From the NCBI GenBank assembly GCA_025055755.1, contig JANWWF010000001.1, positions 152,915-216,914 of the forward strand: a DNA stretch of 64,000 nucleotides, given 5' to 3'. Position 1 is the stretch's first letter, and each line of letters opens with the position of its first letter. Source of the DNA: Candidatus Kapaibacterium sp. (GTDB taxonomy: Bacteria; Bacteroidota; Ignavibacteria; Kapaibacteriales; NICIL-2). Both the position numbers and the translations under genes were made by a program. The notes below the pieces were generated by a model. The model ran no database searches and was not told the DNA's origin. It saw only the letters and a program-made list of their open reading frames with translations. Positions 1-8,755 of this stretch are shown here, in pieces.

Positions 1-368
1 GCAGGCTGCACCGTAGCTGTTGATGTGGTTGGCTGTACCACCGAAGGCGAGCTCTGCACTCCAGCACTTTGGGGAGCATGGGCTGGTTCTTGCGGTGCAG
101 CACTTGGCTGTGGCGCAGATGCAGCTGTTGCCTCTGTTTCGATTCGAGCAATTACTTTCCCCACCTCAACGGTATCCCCTTCATTTGCCAGTAATTCCGT
201 GATGACGCCACTTGCGGGGGCGGGAACTTCAGTGTCAACCTTATCGGTGGAAATCTCGAGCAATACCTCATCTCGCTCAATGCGATCACCAACTTTCTTG
301 ACCCAACGGAGAATTTTGCCTTCCTGCACCGACTCGCCCATCTTGGGCATAACAACATCAACTTTCAT
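1..368 (-). CDS. 2-oxo acid dehydrogenase E2 (dihydrolipoyl acyltransferase), N-terminal part
   Basis: The first about 122 residues of a lipoyl-dependent acyltransferase run off the left window edge. The start at 368 gives MKVDVVMPKMGESVQEGK, followed by a complete lipoyl domain (about residues 1-78) with the lipoyl-lysine K43 in the motif EISTDKVDTE. An Ala/Pro/Gln-rich flexible linker follows, as is usual between the lipoyl and subunit-binding domains. In the family this subunit carries the acyl group between E1 and E3 of the pyruvate, 2-oxoglutarate or branched-chain complexes. Which complex cannot be told without the catalytic domain. It lies 45 bp downstream of the TPR gene on the same strand, so it may belong to the fumC run. 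Both the family call and the start are secure; the substrate is open. Confidence 0.9.
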   Translation of the reverse strand, partial: MKVDVVMPKMGESVQEGKILRWVKKVGDRIERDEVLLEISTDKVDTEVPAPASGVITELLANEGDTVEVGKVIARIETEATAASAPQPSAAPQEPAHAPQSAGVQSSPSVVQPTTSTATVQP

Positions 369-413
369 GTCTCGGCTCTACTAATCGTGGACGAACAATA
401 GCGAAATTACCAA

Positions 414-1499
414 TCACCAGCGGTAGCGGCTAACATAATTCTCTCGGGTGATAACAAGGCGATTGTGCGATATCCATTGTTCCAAGCGCCGCAATTGGCG
501 ACGATTTTGCTTAGCATATTGCTCAAACTGCATTGGTTTCCCATGCTGGGCAAGCACAAAGACATACGGCTCAAGCAAGCCTGCTTTCCATAATTGTTGC
601 TGACGTTCGATCAAAATGTTGGGATAAATCTTCGCATAACCCTGGCTTTCCCACTGCATTAAGAATTCCCGGAACAGGGTGTCAATCGAAGCAAGAGGTA
701 ATTCGAAATCTCGGAAAAAGCGTAACGATCGTGCCGCAGTAGTGAGCACTTCAGCATAAACTTCCGGGAATGGACGCTTAGTATCCTCTGCATTACCTCT
801 AATCTCGCGCGACAGGACAATGCGCCCTTGTTGGTCAAATTCTTCGATCACTTCGCGTAGGAGGTTATACCAGAGTGTACTCATCTCATCTGCTTTAGGG
901 CTGTTGGGACGTAAGTTGAGAAATATCTCCGCGTAAAACAATGCCCATATCCGTTCGGTAGAGGCACGGTAAAATCGTGCTCCCCAGTAGTAGCTCAATG
1001 GATAGGTCGGGTCACCACTTATGGCACTCTCGATTGATTCTAACGCCTCCTCTAAGTCTCCTCGTATCGCTTGGCGAATTGCAAGCTCGACATGGAGCCG
1101 TGCAGAGGTAGGAAAGCGTTTTAATCCAAGCTGATAGACTGAGTCGGCACGAGTGGTATCGTCTTGCTGGGCATAGAGATTTCCGAGCAGGTGATAATAG
1201 TGGTCACGCTGTTGGTCCTTTGGAAGAGATGTGTCGCACAAAGGCAAGCATGTTATCAGGGCTTCCTGGAACTTCTGCTGCAGGGAAAGAGCTAACGCGA
1301 GTTCATAGCGAGCTTCATGGTAGGATGGATGTTTGCTCACAACCTGTCGCAGAATCTTTTCTGCCTCTGCGTACTTCCCCCTGTTGAGTAAGACAATGGC
1401 TCGCTGAACCTGCCGTTGGGCAATAGGTGTTTGCCCCCTGACAGGTGTCCACCAAGATACACAGGCAATAAAGAACACAATAATCACAGAGTGTCTCAT
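414..1499 (-). CDS. Exported tetratricopeptide-repeat protein
   Basis: A 361-aa protein with an N-terminal signal peptide (hydrophobic core about residues 5-18, likely cleaved after the VRG of WWTPVRGQ). TPR-like helical repeats follow: residues about 25-65 ([19 protein letters not shown]), 100-130 and 135-175 ([20 protein letters not shown]). The C-terminal half is helical, charged and not recognised. TPR repeats normally mediate protein-protein contacts, and export suggests a periplasmic or envelope-associated scaffold. Its ATG overlaps the fumC stop codon by 4 bp, so the two are translationally coupled. There is no enzyme signature and no direct functional evidence. Confidence 0.75.
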   Translation of the reverse strand: MRHSVIIVFFIACVSWWTPVRGQTPIAQRQVQRAIVLLNRGKYAEAEKILRQVVSKHPSYHEARYELALALSLQQKFQEALITCLPLCDTSLPKDQQRDHYYHLLGNLYAQQDDTTRADSVYQLGLKRFPTSARLHVELAIRQAIRGDLEEALESIESAISGDPTYPLSYYWGARFYRASTERIWALFYAEIFLNLRPNSPKADEMSTLWYNLLREVIEEFDQQGRIVLSREIRGNAEDTKRPFPEVYAEVLTTAARSLRFFRDFELPLASIDTLFREFLMQWESQGYAKIYPNILIERQQQLWKAGLLEPYVFVLAQHGKPMQFEQYAKQNRRQLRRLEQWISHNRLVITRENYVSRYRW

Positions 1500-2899
1500 C
1501 CGGCAGAAAGGTTAGGTCCAAGCATTGTTTCGGGCCGAACAATACGGTCAAATGATTCCCCATCGAGCAAGCCAAGTTCTATTGCAGCTTGGCGAAGAGA
1601 CAAGCCATGTGCATACGCATGCTTGGCAATCTTAGCAGCATTGTCGTATCCAATGTAGGGATTGAGCGCCGTTACAAGCATAAGTGAATGGTGGACGTAG
1701 TAGTCTAATCTTTCCCGATTCGGCTCAATACCACGCGCACAATGCAAATCGAACATACGACATGCATCACCCAGTAAGCGTATGCTCTGGAGCACGTTGT
1801 AGATGATGAGCGGCTTAAACACGTTTAGTTCGAAATTGCCGGATGCACCCCCGATGTTGACAGCTACGTCATTAGCAATTACCTGTGCACACACCATTGT
1901 CATAGCTTCGCTTTGCGTGGGGTTAACCTTGCCCGGCATGATAGAACTACCTGGTTCATTTTCTGGAATAAAGATCTCGCTTAACCCACAGCGTGGACCC
2001 GATGCCATCCATCGAATGTCATTGGCTATTTTCATCAATGAGCATGCTAACGTCTTGAGAGCTCCGTGGGCAAAGACTAAAGCATCATGCGCTGCAAGGG
2101 ACTCAAACTTATTTTCTGCACTACGGAATGGAAGACCAGTCAGCTCTGCGATCTTCGCAGCTACTCGTATGGCAAATTCGGGGTGTGTGTTTAGACCTGT
2201 CCCTACCGCCGTGCCCCCGATTGCAAGATCGTAGATACGGTCAAGGGCGCTTTCTATTCGCTCGATCCCTAAAGTCAATTGCTGAACGTAGCCGCTAAAC
2301 TCTTGCCCTAACGTCAGAGGGACAGCATCCATCAAGTGAGTGCGACCAATTTTGATAATGTTTGCAAATGCATGGGCTTTCTCTTCCAGCGTCTGGCGTA
2401 ATTGATGCACCGCAGGGAGCAAGTGATGAACCAGTTGCTCAGCCGTTGCAATGTGCATTGCTGTCGGGAACGCATCGTTAGAGCTTTGAGATTTATTGAC
2501 ATCATCATTGGGGTGAATGGGTTTTTTAGAACCCAATTCTCCTCCGGCAAGCTCAATAGCACGATTGGCAATAACTTCATTGACATTCATGTTTGTTTGG
2601 GTGCCAGAGCCCGTCTGCCACACTGAGAGTGGGAAGTGTGCATCGAGCTTTCCCTCAATAACCTCGTCGGCAGCTTGCACAATAAGATCACGTTTTTCTG
2701 GCGGGAGCAACCCCAATTCTGCATTCACTATAGCTGCAGCTTTCTTGAGAAGACCGAGTGCACGTATGAGCTCTCGCGGCATTCGCTCCGTTCCAATAGC
2801 AAAATGGATAAGGGATCGTGCCGTCTGTGCCCCATAGTACACCTCCGCTGGCACTTCAATGGTGCCCATTGTGTCGGATTCGACTCGAGTACGACTCAT
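1496..2899 (-). CDS. fumC: Fumarate hydratase class II
   Basis: A 467-aa protein of the aspartase/fumarase superfamily, full length for class II fumarase. It interconverts fumarate and malate in the TCA cycle as a cytoplasmic homotetramer without an iron-sulfur cluster. The superfamily signature [16 protein letters not shown] carries the catalytic Ser of the flexible SS loop. [17 protein letters not shown] and [16 protein letters not shown], the other two conserved regions, are also present. Aspartase is the main alternative, but the SGTQTNMN and TGTAV-like blocks fit fumarase better. The start [12 protein letters not shown] is typical of the family. A promoter-like TATCTTTG lies about 35 bp upstream. 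The gene heads a run with the TPR protein. Confidence 0.95.
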   Translation of the reverse strand: MSRTRVESDTMGTIEVPAEVYYGAQTARSLIHFAIGTERMPRELIRALGLLKKAAAIVNAELGLLPPEKRDLIVQAADEVIEGKLDAHFPLSVWQTGSGTQTNMNVNEVIANRAIELAGGELGSKKPIHPNDDVNKSQSSNDAFPTAMHIATAEQLVHHLLPAVHQLRQTLEEKAHAFANIIKIGRTHLMDAVPLTLGQEFSGYVQQLTLGIERIESALDRIYDLAIGGTAVGTGLNTHPEFAIRVAAKIAELTGLPFRSAENKFESLAAHDALVFAHGALKTLACSLMKIANDIRWMASGPRCGLSEIFIPENEPGSSIMPGKVNPTQSEAMTMVCAQVIANDVAVNIGGASGNFELNVFKPLIIYNVLQSIRLLGDACRMFDLHCARGIEPNRERLDYYVHHSLMLVTALNPYIGYDNAAKIAKHAYAHGLSLRQAAIELGLLDGESFDRIVRPETMLGPNLSAG

Positions 2900-2931
2900 A
2901 GATCACGTCAGCCATGGTGTTGAACGAGCGG

Positions 2932-2965
2932 CAAAGATACTGCGCTTTCTTTTAGTTGAGTCCAA
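2932..2965 (-). promoter_or_regulatory. Bacteroidota-type promoter for fumC
   Basis: On the minus strand TATCTTTG (plus-strand 2932-2939) matches the TAnnTTTG -7 element. A TTG (2963-2965) lies 23 bp upstream, slightly longer than the usual 19-21. It sits between the preceding gene and the fumC start at 2899. Confidence 0.4.
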
Positions 2966-3683
2966 CGGCAAATGTCAAGAACAGTCCCCCGAAATCTGTA
3001 ATTGGCTGTCCTTGGATGCTCTCTAAACCTTGTCCCCCAAATGGAATAGTGTAATAGCGCACATTGAGGGCTACACTTCCTCGCGAAGGGGGACCAATGT
3101 ATGTACCTACCCCAACAAACGCACCCAATCGAATATAACCCCGAGCATATCCCCAAGATTGGAAAAATTCGTATTGGTATGGCGTAGCCACAATGAGCGT
3201 AGGACCAACTCCACCGCTAATAAATGGTCGCATCGTCTCGCTCAACGATTCAGTAAACAGCCGATGCTGAACGCCTATCATCAGAGGAAAGATGAAAAGC
3301 CAATTAACTTTTCCTGGCACAAGGAAGCGACCAGTGACAGGATCGTAGATTGTTTCAATTTCACTCGACTTCCGAGCTCCCGAAATGCCCAAATCGGCAA
3401 ACACGGATAAAACATCTGACAGAGAATGCTGAATGAATGCGCCACCCCCAAAGCCACTTTGCGAAAACAATATCTGCAATCCCCACATGGTTGTTTTCTG
3501 CCCTACCGGTTGCGCCGAAATTAGAGGACGTGGAGATGAAAAAATGAATACGGTATCGGGCGGAATGACCTCCCCTACTTCACCTTGATTGGGATTTCTG
3601 CCGCCAGGCACAATTGCCTGGGCATACAATAAAGGGACAATCAGTGCACTAAGCACTAATACGCGAACTATCTTGGCTACCAT
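2952..3683 (-). CDS. Predicted outer-membrane beta-barrel protein
   Basis: A 243-aa protein with a signal peptide (about residues 1-22, hydrophobic VLVLSALIVPLLYAQA). The rest is rich in alternating polar/hydrophobic strands with Gly and aromatic residues (GGGAFIQHSLSDVLSVFADLGIS, GYIRLGAFVGVGTYIG), ending in a strand closing with a hydrophobic residue and Asn (FLTFAVGLN). This fits a small 8-10-stranded outer-membrane barrel of the type common in Bacteroidota. No specific family was recognised. It stands alone between the ftsZ terminator and the fumC promoter. Confidence 0.65.
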   Translation of the reverse strand: MVAKIVRVLVLSALIVPLLYAQAIVPGGRNPNQGEVGEVIPPDTVFIFSSPRPLISAQPVGQKTTMWGLQILFSQSGFGGGAFIQHSLSDVLSVFADLGISGARKSSEIETIYDPVTGRFLVPGKVNWLFIFPLMIGVQHRLFTESLSETMRPFISGGVGPTLIVATPYQYEFFQSWGYARGYIRLGAFVGVGTYIGPPSRGSVALNVRYYTIPFGGQGLESIQGQPITDFGGLFLTFAVGLN

Positions 3684-3749
3684 CTATCTCAGCGTAAAAG
3701 GTGAGAGCATTGCACAATACATAAACGGAATCTCGCCTGCCTCCGTGTA

Positions 3750-3789
3750 TAAAAAAGCTGCCGATTGCCTCCACAGGCACATCGGCAGC
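3750..3789 (-). terminator. Rho-independent terminator after ftsZ
   Basis: On the minus strand a perfect 9-bp stem GCTGCCGAT/ATCGGCAGC (arms at plus-strand 3781-3789 and 3757-3765) is followed directly by TTTTTT (3751-3756). It lies about 30 bp beyond the ftsZ stop and closes the division-gene operon. Confidence 0.9.
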
Positions 3790-3820
3790 AATACGGCAGC
3801 CGTATTGTGTAGTGTCACCG

Positions 3821-5101
3821 CTAATCCATTATGCGGCGCAGGAATGCTGGTTTGTCACCTTCTGTTTTTGCCTTTTCCTGTCCTAACGGAACCTGCGAAA
3901 TTGTACTTCCGCGGCGTAAATATGCAGGTTCGTTGTACTTTGCAGTTTCTGCATGACCTATTGGAGCAGCATCGGGGATATGCCGTTCGACCGAATAGGT
4001 AGAGGTTATCTCTCCATTTGCAACGAGGCGATGTTGTTCTTCTTCGCGCGGAGGCTCGGTTGTCTTTTGGAGTGTTACAAGCGGTATTGTCGTCGCTGGC
4101 GTAGTTGAAGCTGCGTGATGATTAAAACCTGTTGCAACGACGGTAACCATGATAGAATCGCCCATTTCAGGATTGAATACAACTCCGAATATCAGGTTTG
4201 CCTGCTCACCTGCTGCTTCCTCGATAGTTTGGACTGCCTCTCCTATTTCCGCCATGCTTACATCTTCCCGAGCCGTTATGTTGATAAGAACCCCTTCTGC
4301 CCCTGCGATCGAGATACCGTCGAGTAGTGGCGAATTGATTGCGTTAATTGCAGCTTCGCGTGCCCGATATTCCCCTGTTGCTGTACCTATACCCATGATA
4401 GCATCACCTTTGTTCTTCATGATTGTGCGCACATCAGCAAAGTCCACGTTAACATATCCATTTCCGCTAATGATGTCGGCGATTCCGCGCGTGGCATTAT
4501 AGAGCACATCATCAACTTTTTGAAATGCTTCAATAAAGGTGGTGCTTCGCTCGATGATGTCCATTAGGCGTTGATTCGGGATGACAATGAGGGCATCGAC
4601 CTGACGACGGAGAAGCTCGATACCCTCGAGTGCAACCTGCATGCGACGCCGAGCTTCCCAGTGGAACGGTTTAGTCACAATTCCAACGACTAATGCACCA
4701 AGTTCTCGCCCTATCTGCGCAATAATCGGTGCCGCACCAGTACCAGTTCCTCCCCCCATCCCTGCCGTAACGAAAATCATGTCGCTTCCTGCAAGTGCTT
4801 GGCGCACTTCTTCGATGCTCTCCTCGACTGCTCGCTGACCGATCGTTGGATCAGCACCCGCTCCTAAACCACGTGTCAGCTGACGTCCTAATTGAATCTT
4901 CGTTGGTGCTGGGCTGGCTGCCAAAGCTTGGGCATCTGTATTTGCCACAATAAAATCAACGCCTGCAAGCCCTCGGCGTATCATGCTGTTGACAGCATTA
5001 CTGCCACCGCCTCCAACACCAATAACACGGATACATGCTCCAGCGGTCGCTGGTGTATCCAGGTGAATCCGTACATCATAAGACTGTTGCTGTGGATTCA
5101 T
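3821..5101 (-). CDS. ftsZ: Cell division GTPase FtsZ
   Basis: A 426-aa tubulin homologue that polymerises into the division ring at midcell. The nucleotide-binding [11 protein letters not shown] block and the tubulin signature GGGTGTG (in [13 protein letters not shown]) are intact, as is the T7-loop-like [11 protein letters not shown]. After the globular domain (to about residue 325) there is a variable linker of about 90 residues. It ends in a C-terminal conserved peptide, [10 protein letters not shown] (residues 417-426), the usual docking site for FtsA and other partners. A second near-copy, PAYLRR, occurs at 392-397. The gene follows ftsA by 21 bp and is the last gene before a strong terminator. 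Confidence 0.97.
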   Translation of the reverse strand: MNPQQQSYDVRIHLDTPATAGACIRVIGVGGGGSNAVNSMIRRGLAGVDFIVANTDAQALAASPAPTKIQLGRQLTRGLGAGADPTIGQRAVEESIEEVRQALAGSDMIFVTAGMGGGTGTGAAPIIAQIGRELGALVVGIVTKPFHWEARRRMQVALEGIELLRRQVDALIVIPNQRLMDIIERSTTFIEAFQKVDDVLYNATRGIADIISGNGYVNVDFADVRTIMKNKGDAIMGIGTATGEYRAREAAINAINSPLLDGISIAGAEGVLINITAREDVSMAEIGEAVQTIEEAAGEQANLIFGVVFNPEMGDSIMVTVVATGFNHHAASTTPATTIPLVTLQKTTEPPREEEQHRLVANGEITSTYSVERHIPDAAPIGHAETAKYNEPAYLRRGSTISQVPLGQEKAKTEGDKPAFLRRIMD

Positions 5102-5122
5102 AATCGCCCCCGCCAGTAGTGG

Positions 5123-6436
5123 TTACAAGTGTTCAAAAAAATGCTTAATTCGTTCCAAGACATTACGATAGCCAAGTGTTGAACGCTGACTTCGTTCAAT
5201 ATGGCGATAGGTCATGCCTGTTCTATAAGCTGCATTAGTACGGAGTTCTTGTGCAAAGAGCACTAAACCAACCGCAGTCGCATACATAGGACTTTGCACC
5301 TCTGGTACAAAGCCTCCGTGAAGACCTATGGTTGGAATACCCACCTTTACAGGCATACCAAAGATGCGTTCTGCAAGCTCTGCTGCACCCCGCAGCTGTG
5401 CACAGCCTCCGGTCAGAACTACCCCCGCTGCAAGATTTCGTGCATATCCACTTCGACGGATTTCTGCGAAGGCAAATTCAAAAATTTCTTCCATCCGAGG
5501 CTGGATGATCTGACAGAGCATGCTCTTGCTTACTTCGATCGGTTTGCGACCATTGATACCCGGAATCATGAATACCTCATCATGCAGAATGCTCTCTTGT
5601 AATGCATGACCATAGGCTATCTTGATTTGCTCTGCCTGTGCGTGGACAATCCCCAGACCTTTTTTGATGTCGTCGGTGACCTTATTACCTGCTATTGCAA
5701 ACATTGCTGTGTGCCGTATTACACCTTCGTCGAAAATCGCAATGTCAGTAGTGCCACCTCCAATATCTACTAAGGCAACCCCTACTTCCCGCTCCGCACT
5801 ATCGAGGACCGCCATGCTGCTGGCAACAGGCTGAAGAACGATCTCAGTCACTGAAAGACCAGCACGTTCGACACAGCGATGGATATTTTCTAATGCAGTA
5901 CGTGCTGCTGTTACAACGTGAATATTTGCTTCCAGTCGCACGCCCGTCATCCCCAAGGGATCAACGATTCCATCTTGTCCATCGAGAATGTAATCCTGTG
6001 GAAAAAGGTGAAGAATCACTCGATCGGCTGGTATTGCAATCCTCCGGGCATCATCCATCAGGCGCTGCAGGTCACTTGAGCGAACCTCTCGCTCTGAACC
6101 AGCAATCGCAACTGCGCTTCGACTCTGGAACGATTGAACATGGTCGCCAGCAATACCGACGACCACATCAGTAATTTCTACACCTGATGTCGTCTCTGCT
6201 TGTGCAATAGCCTCCTCGATGGCAGCAACAGTTTTCTCAATATTCACAACAATACCCCGCGCAAGACCTGTATTTTCCGCAACCCCTATTCCAAGAACTG
6301 TCAATGCGGCGTTTTTTTCATCCGGTGCCGCAACAATAGCACAAACTTTCGTAGTCCCAATATCCAGCCCAACGATAACGTTGCTGTGGCGCGGCGAGCG
6401 TGAAGCTCGTGCAATTCGCTGCTGTGGATTATTCAT
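5123..6436 (-). CDS. ftsA: Cell division protein FtsA
   Basis: A 437-aa actin-like ATPase that tethers FtsZ to the membrane. Signature blocks are NVIVGLDIGTTKVCAIV (phosphate 1), the 1C domain after about residue 85, VALVDIGGGTTDIAIF (phosphate 2) and GVVLTGGCAQLRGA (adenosine). The C-terminus ends in ERIKHFFEHL, an amphipathic helix expected to bind membrane. The frame is open further upstream, but the ATG at 6436 overlaps the ftsQ stop as ATGA and is preceded by a G-rich Shine-Dalgarno-like GGGGGGAGT, so this start is chosen. It lies between ftsQ and ftsZ in the classical order. Confidence 0.95.
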   Translation of the reverse strand: MNNPQQRIARASRSPRHSNVIVGLDIGTTKVCAIVAAPDEKNAALTVLGIGVAENTGLARGIVVNIEKTVAAIEEAIAQAETTSGVEITDVVVGIAGDHVQSFQSRSAVAIAGSEREVRSSDLQRLMDDARRIAIPADRVILHLFPQDYILDGQDGIVDPLGMTGVRLEANIHVVTAARTALENIHRCVERAGLSVTEIVLQPVASSMAVLDSAEREVGVALVDIGGGTTDIAIFDEGVIRHTAMFAIAGNKVTDDIKKGLGIVHAQAEQIKIAYGHALQESILHDEVFMIPGINGRKPIEVSKSMLCQIIQPRMEEIFEFAFAEIRRSGYARNLAAGVVLTGGCAQLRGAAELAERIFGMPVKVGIPTIGLHGGFVPEVQSPMYATAVGLVLFAQELRTNAAYRTGMTYRHIERSQRSTLGYRNVLERIKHFFEHL

Positions 6437-7191
6437 ACTCCACCCCCCACAGATGTGGACTGTTGACTGGCTAAGCTCACAATAATCCGATTCTGCCATC
6501 GAAGGTCAACCACGGCCACGTTTTGTCTATACCATGGCGATTCAATGAACCATGCAAGGCGATCTATTTTGCTGGATAAGTTTGTGTTACTTCCCAGAAG
6601 AACAGCGGTTGATGTGGGAGAAAGAATAATCGAGAGTGTTCCATCCCTGCTGCACTGAAGCTCTGCGCACCATGTATTCAGACGGCTATCTGCGCTAAAC
6701 GTCCTGAGAATCGGCAAAGCTTGTGCAAGTTGACGCAGATGATGGATCGAAATAACAGGAACATTAGCCTGCCGATAATACGGGCGATACTCGCCGATGA
6801 GACTATCGCTAAGCACCCACCTTACGCTACCGTCGGCAGCACGGACAAGCGCACACGGATGATGCTCCGTCACTGTAATCTTGAGCACCGTGCCAATCCT
6901 ACGCGCCATAGCTTGGCGAATAAAGGGGAAACGTTCTACCTCTTGCTCGATTTGGCGCAGCGATGGAAGTGTTTTTTTTGAGAGAAGGAGATTCACCGCA
7001 CACGTAACGGAATCTCGATACTCCTGGGCAATATGCTCCCAGCCCTCAATACTGACAGATGTCACCTCCTGTCCGCGATGCCAGAGATGAGCAGCCACCA
7101 CCACTGCTATGCATAGAATAGCAGCAGTCAAGAATTCACTTACGCTGAATGAGTGTTGTTCCAGACGTTGTTTCATTCCATGCATACGCAT
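6433..7191 (-). CDS. ftsQ: Cell division protein FtsQ/DivIB
   Basis: A 252-aa bitopic membrane protein: a short cytoplasmic N-terminus, one transmembrane helix (FLTAAILCIAVVVAAHLW), then a periplasmic POTRA-like domain (VTSVSIEGWEHI onward) and a FtsQ-type beta domain. FtsQ links FtsB/FtsL and the septal peptidoglycan synthase to the divisome. Sequence similarity in this family is weak, and identification rests on topology plus position directly before ftsA and ftsZ. The frame opens at 7230, but the ATG at 7191 shares its A with the TGA of an upstream small ORF (TGATG). ATGs at 7185 and 7176 are also possible. Confidence 0.85.
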   Translation of the reverse strand: MRMHGMKQRLEQHSFSVSEFLTAAILCIAVVVAAHLWHRGQEVTSVSIEGWEHIAQEYRDSVTCAVNLLLSKKTLPSLRQIEQEVERFPFIRQAMARRIGTVLKITVTEHHPCALVRAADGSVRWVLSDSLIGEYRPYYRQANVPVISIHHLRQLAQALPILRTFSADSRLNTWCAELQCSRDGTLSIILSPTSTAVLLGSNTNLSSKIDRLAWFIESPWYRQNVAVVDLRWQNRIIVSLASQQSTSVGGGV

Positions 7192-7349
7192 CAAGTGGGC
7201 GATAATGACGCCAGTGCTAAAAACAGGCACAGCACACCAATAACTGTGCTGAGAATTGGCGCATCAGTTGATTTTGCCCACAACTGTGAAGGAACTGCTC
7301 GGATTGAGTCATCTGCAATAGTGCTGCATCTATTGCAGACGCGCAGCAA
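7191..7349 (-). CDS. Possible small membrane protein upstream of ftsQ
   Basis: An open frame of 52 codons from a TTG at 7349, ending at a TGA that overlaps the ftsQ ATG by one base. The product has a polar N-terminus (LLRVCNRCSTIADDSIRAVP) and one hydrophobic segment (APILSTVIGVLCLFLALASL), so a single-pass membrane protein is plausible. Against it: there is no ATG, no Shine-Dalgarno sequence and no recognised family. It fills the only sizeable gap (142 bp) in the operon between the HisA-like gene and ftsQ. Treat as tentative. Confidence 0.3.
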   Translation of the reverse strand: MLRVCNRCSTIADDSIRAVPSQLWAKSTDAPILSTVIGVLCLFLALASLSPT

Positions 7350-7373
7350 AAATAGCGTCAGAATGTGTACTTG

Positions 7374-8144
7374 TCAAGAGTTTTCTGAGGGAAGCGGAAA
7401 ATTTTTTTGTAATAGGCTTTCTACTTTTCGCCAAATGTGCTGGCAGGGGAATCGGTTCTCCGCAATAGCCCGCCCAACAATAACCGAGTCCACACCTAAT
7501 GGTTGCATTTGATTACAGCGCCATAGTTCCTCTGGCGTGTCAATCCCCCCTGCTACGGTAATATTCATGCATGTCGCTTGAGCAAAAGACTTGATAACAT
7601 CGAAATCTGGACCCTGATATGTACCCTCCCATGCTATGTCGCTATAGATTATCCGTCGAATTCCACATGCTTTTGCCATCGCAGCAAAGGCAACATCATC
7701 AATCTGTTGTCCTGCTATATGCAGCACACGATTACGGGCGCGAATGCCTGCAACAATGCGAGACGAGGAGTACTTGGCAACTAAATGCTTGACTTGGTCA
7801 GGGACAGTAACGATCATCTCAGTAAGGACAAGTCGAAAAGCACCCTTATCAATCCAATACAGGCATTCATCAATATCTGGAAATGCCGAAAGAAGCTCGA
7901 TAGGAATGTCCACAGCATCAATGATATGCTCAATTGCTTGGCGCGTTGCGACGGTTGGCCTGCAGTCAAGAGCATCTAAATCCACGATATGAAGAGTACG
8001 AGCATTCTCTTGGCGCAGTAAGCGTGCTACTTCATGAGGATGTGCCACCAAGTAATCGTAATAGGCTTCCATGCCAGGCTCGCCAAGAATACGCCGCCGG
8101 CATTGTCCATTGCGAAGCTCAATTGCGGGAATGACCAGTATCAT
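7374..8144 (-). CDS. HisA/HisF-related TIM-barrel protein with altered catalytic residues
   Basis: A 256-aa protein with clear overall similarity to HisA, the ProFAR isomerase of histidine synthesis: MILVIPAIELRNGQC, LHIVDLDALD, IIYSDIAWEGTYQGPD, ITVAGGIDTPEEL and GVDSVIVGRAIAENRF. The C-terminal phosphate-binding loops are therefore kept. Both HisA catalytic aspartates are changed, however: IPAID is IPAIE (E9), and GIDAR is GIRAR (R135). The first phosphate motif, GGGIRS, is replaced by LLSAFP (84-89). It is unlikely to catalyse the HisA reaction. No other his genes are near; it sits 5 bp after ruvA and upstream of ftsQ. Function unknown. Confidence 0.8.
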   Translation of the reverse strand: MILVIPAIELRNGQCRRRILGEPGMEAYYDYLVAHPHEVARLLRQENARTLHIVDLDALDCRPTVATRQAIEHIIDAVDIPIELLSAFPDIDECLYWIDKGAFRLVLTEMIVTVPDQVKHLVAKYSSSRIVAGIRARNRVLHIAGQQIDDVAFAAMAKACGIRRIIYSDIAWEGTYQGPDFDVIKSFAQATCMNITVAGGIDTPEELWRCNQMQPLGVDSVIVGRAIAENRFPCQHIWRKVESLLQKNFPLPSENS

Positions 8145-8149
8145 TGGCT

Positions 8150-8755
8150 TTAGCTTATCTGGTGAAGAATGCGCAGCGCATGTTTTATGAGCGTCTCAAC
8201 TGACGGACTCTGCCCTTGCTGCCGCATTGTCTCGAACGCTGTCCGAAGTGCCTTCTCTGCCTGTGCACGATTATAACCAAGAACGACCATTGCCTGAAGT
8301 GCCTCACTGAGGAGTAAGGAAAATTCTCCCACTCCCTCTCTCTCAATGCTGACTGAAGCAATTTTTTCGCGCAATTCCAATACCAACCGCTCTGCGGTCT
8401 TTTTCCCAACACCGGGGATTCGCTGCAGCACGACAAGATTATTTGCAAGAACTGCATGCTGAAGCTCAGCAACACTCATCGCAGAAAGAATGCTTAGTGC
8501 AATCCGTGTACCGACGCCGGGAATAGCGATCAGGAGAAGAAACATCTCTCGCTCACTGGGAGTAGCGAAGCCGACTAATTCAATGCCATCGTCGCGGACA
8601 ATCAGATGAGTATGGACAATTGCATGCTCTCCAACGGAAGGTAACTGCCCCGAGGTCGTCAGCGAAACACTCATTCGAAATCCGATGCCCCCACAATCTA
8701 CCACAATGTGGGAAGGTGATTTTTCGATAAGCGTACCAGAAAGTCGAGCAATCAT
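8150..8755 (-). CDS. ruvA: Holliday junction DNA helicase subunit RuvA
   Basis: A 201-aa protein with the RuvA architecture: an N-terminal OB-fold (MIARLSGTLIEKSPSHIVVDCGGIGF), two helix-hairpin-helix motifs (LIAIPGVGTRIALSIL and LQRIPGVGKKTAERLVLEL), and a C-terminal three-helix domain (LLSEALQAMVVLGYNRAQAEKAL) that contacts RuvB. RuvA tetramers bind four-way junctions and load the RuvB motor for branch migration. Length matches the family. The ATG overlaps the stop of the upstream phosphatase gene by 4 bp. ruvB and ruvC are not in the window. Confidence 0.96.
   Translation of the reverse strand: MIARLSGTLIEKSPSHIVVDCGGIGFRMSVSLTTSGQLPSVGEHAIVHTHLIVRDDGIELVGFATPSEREMFLLLIAIPGVGTRIALSILSAMSVAELQHAVLANNLVVLQRIPGVGKKTAERLVLELREKIASVSIEREGVGEFSLLLSEALQAMVVLGYNRAQAEKALRTAFETMRQQGQSPSVETLIKHALRILHQIS

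Noticed and set aside
25-384. 119-aa plus-strand ORF at the left edge
   Set aside because: It is the antisense of the E2 lipoyl domain and linker, which is clearly coding on the minus strand.
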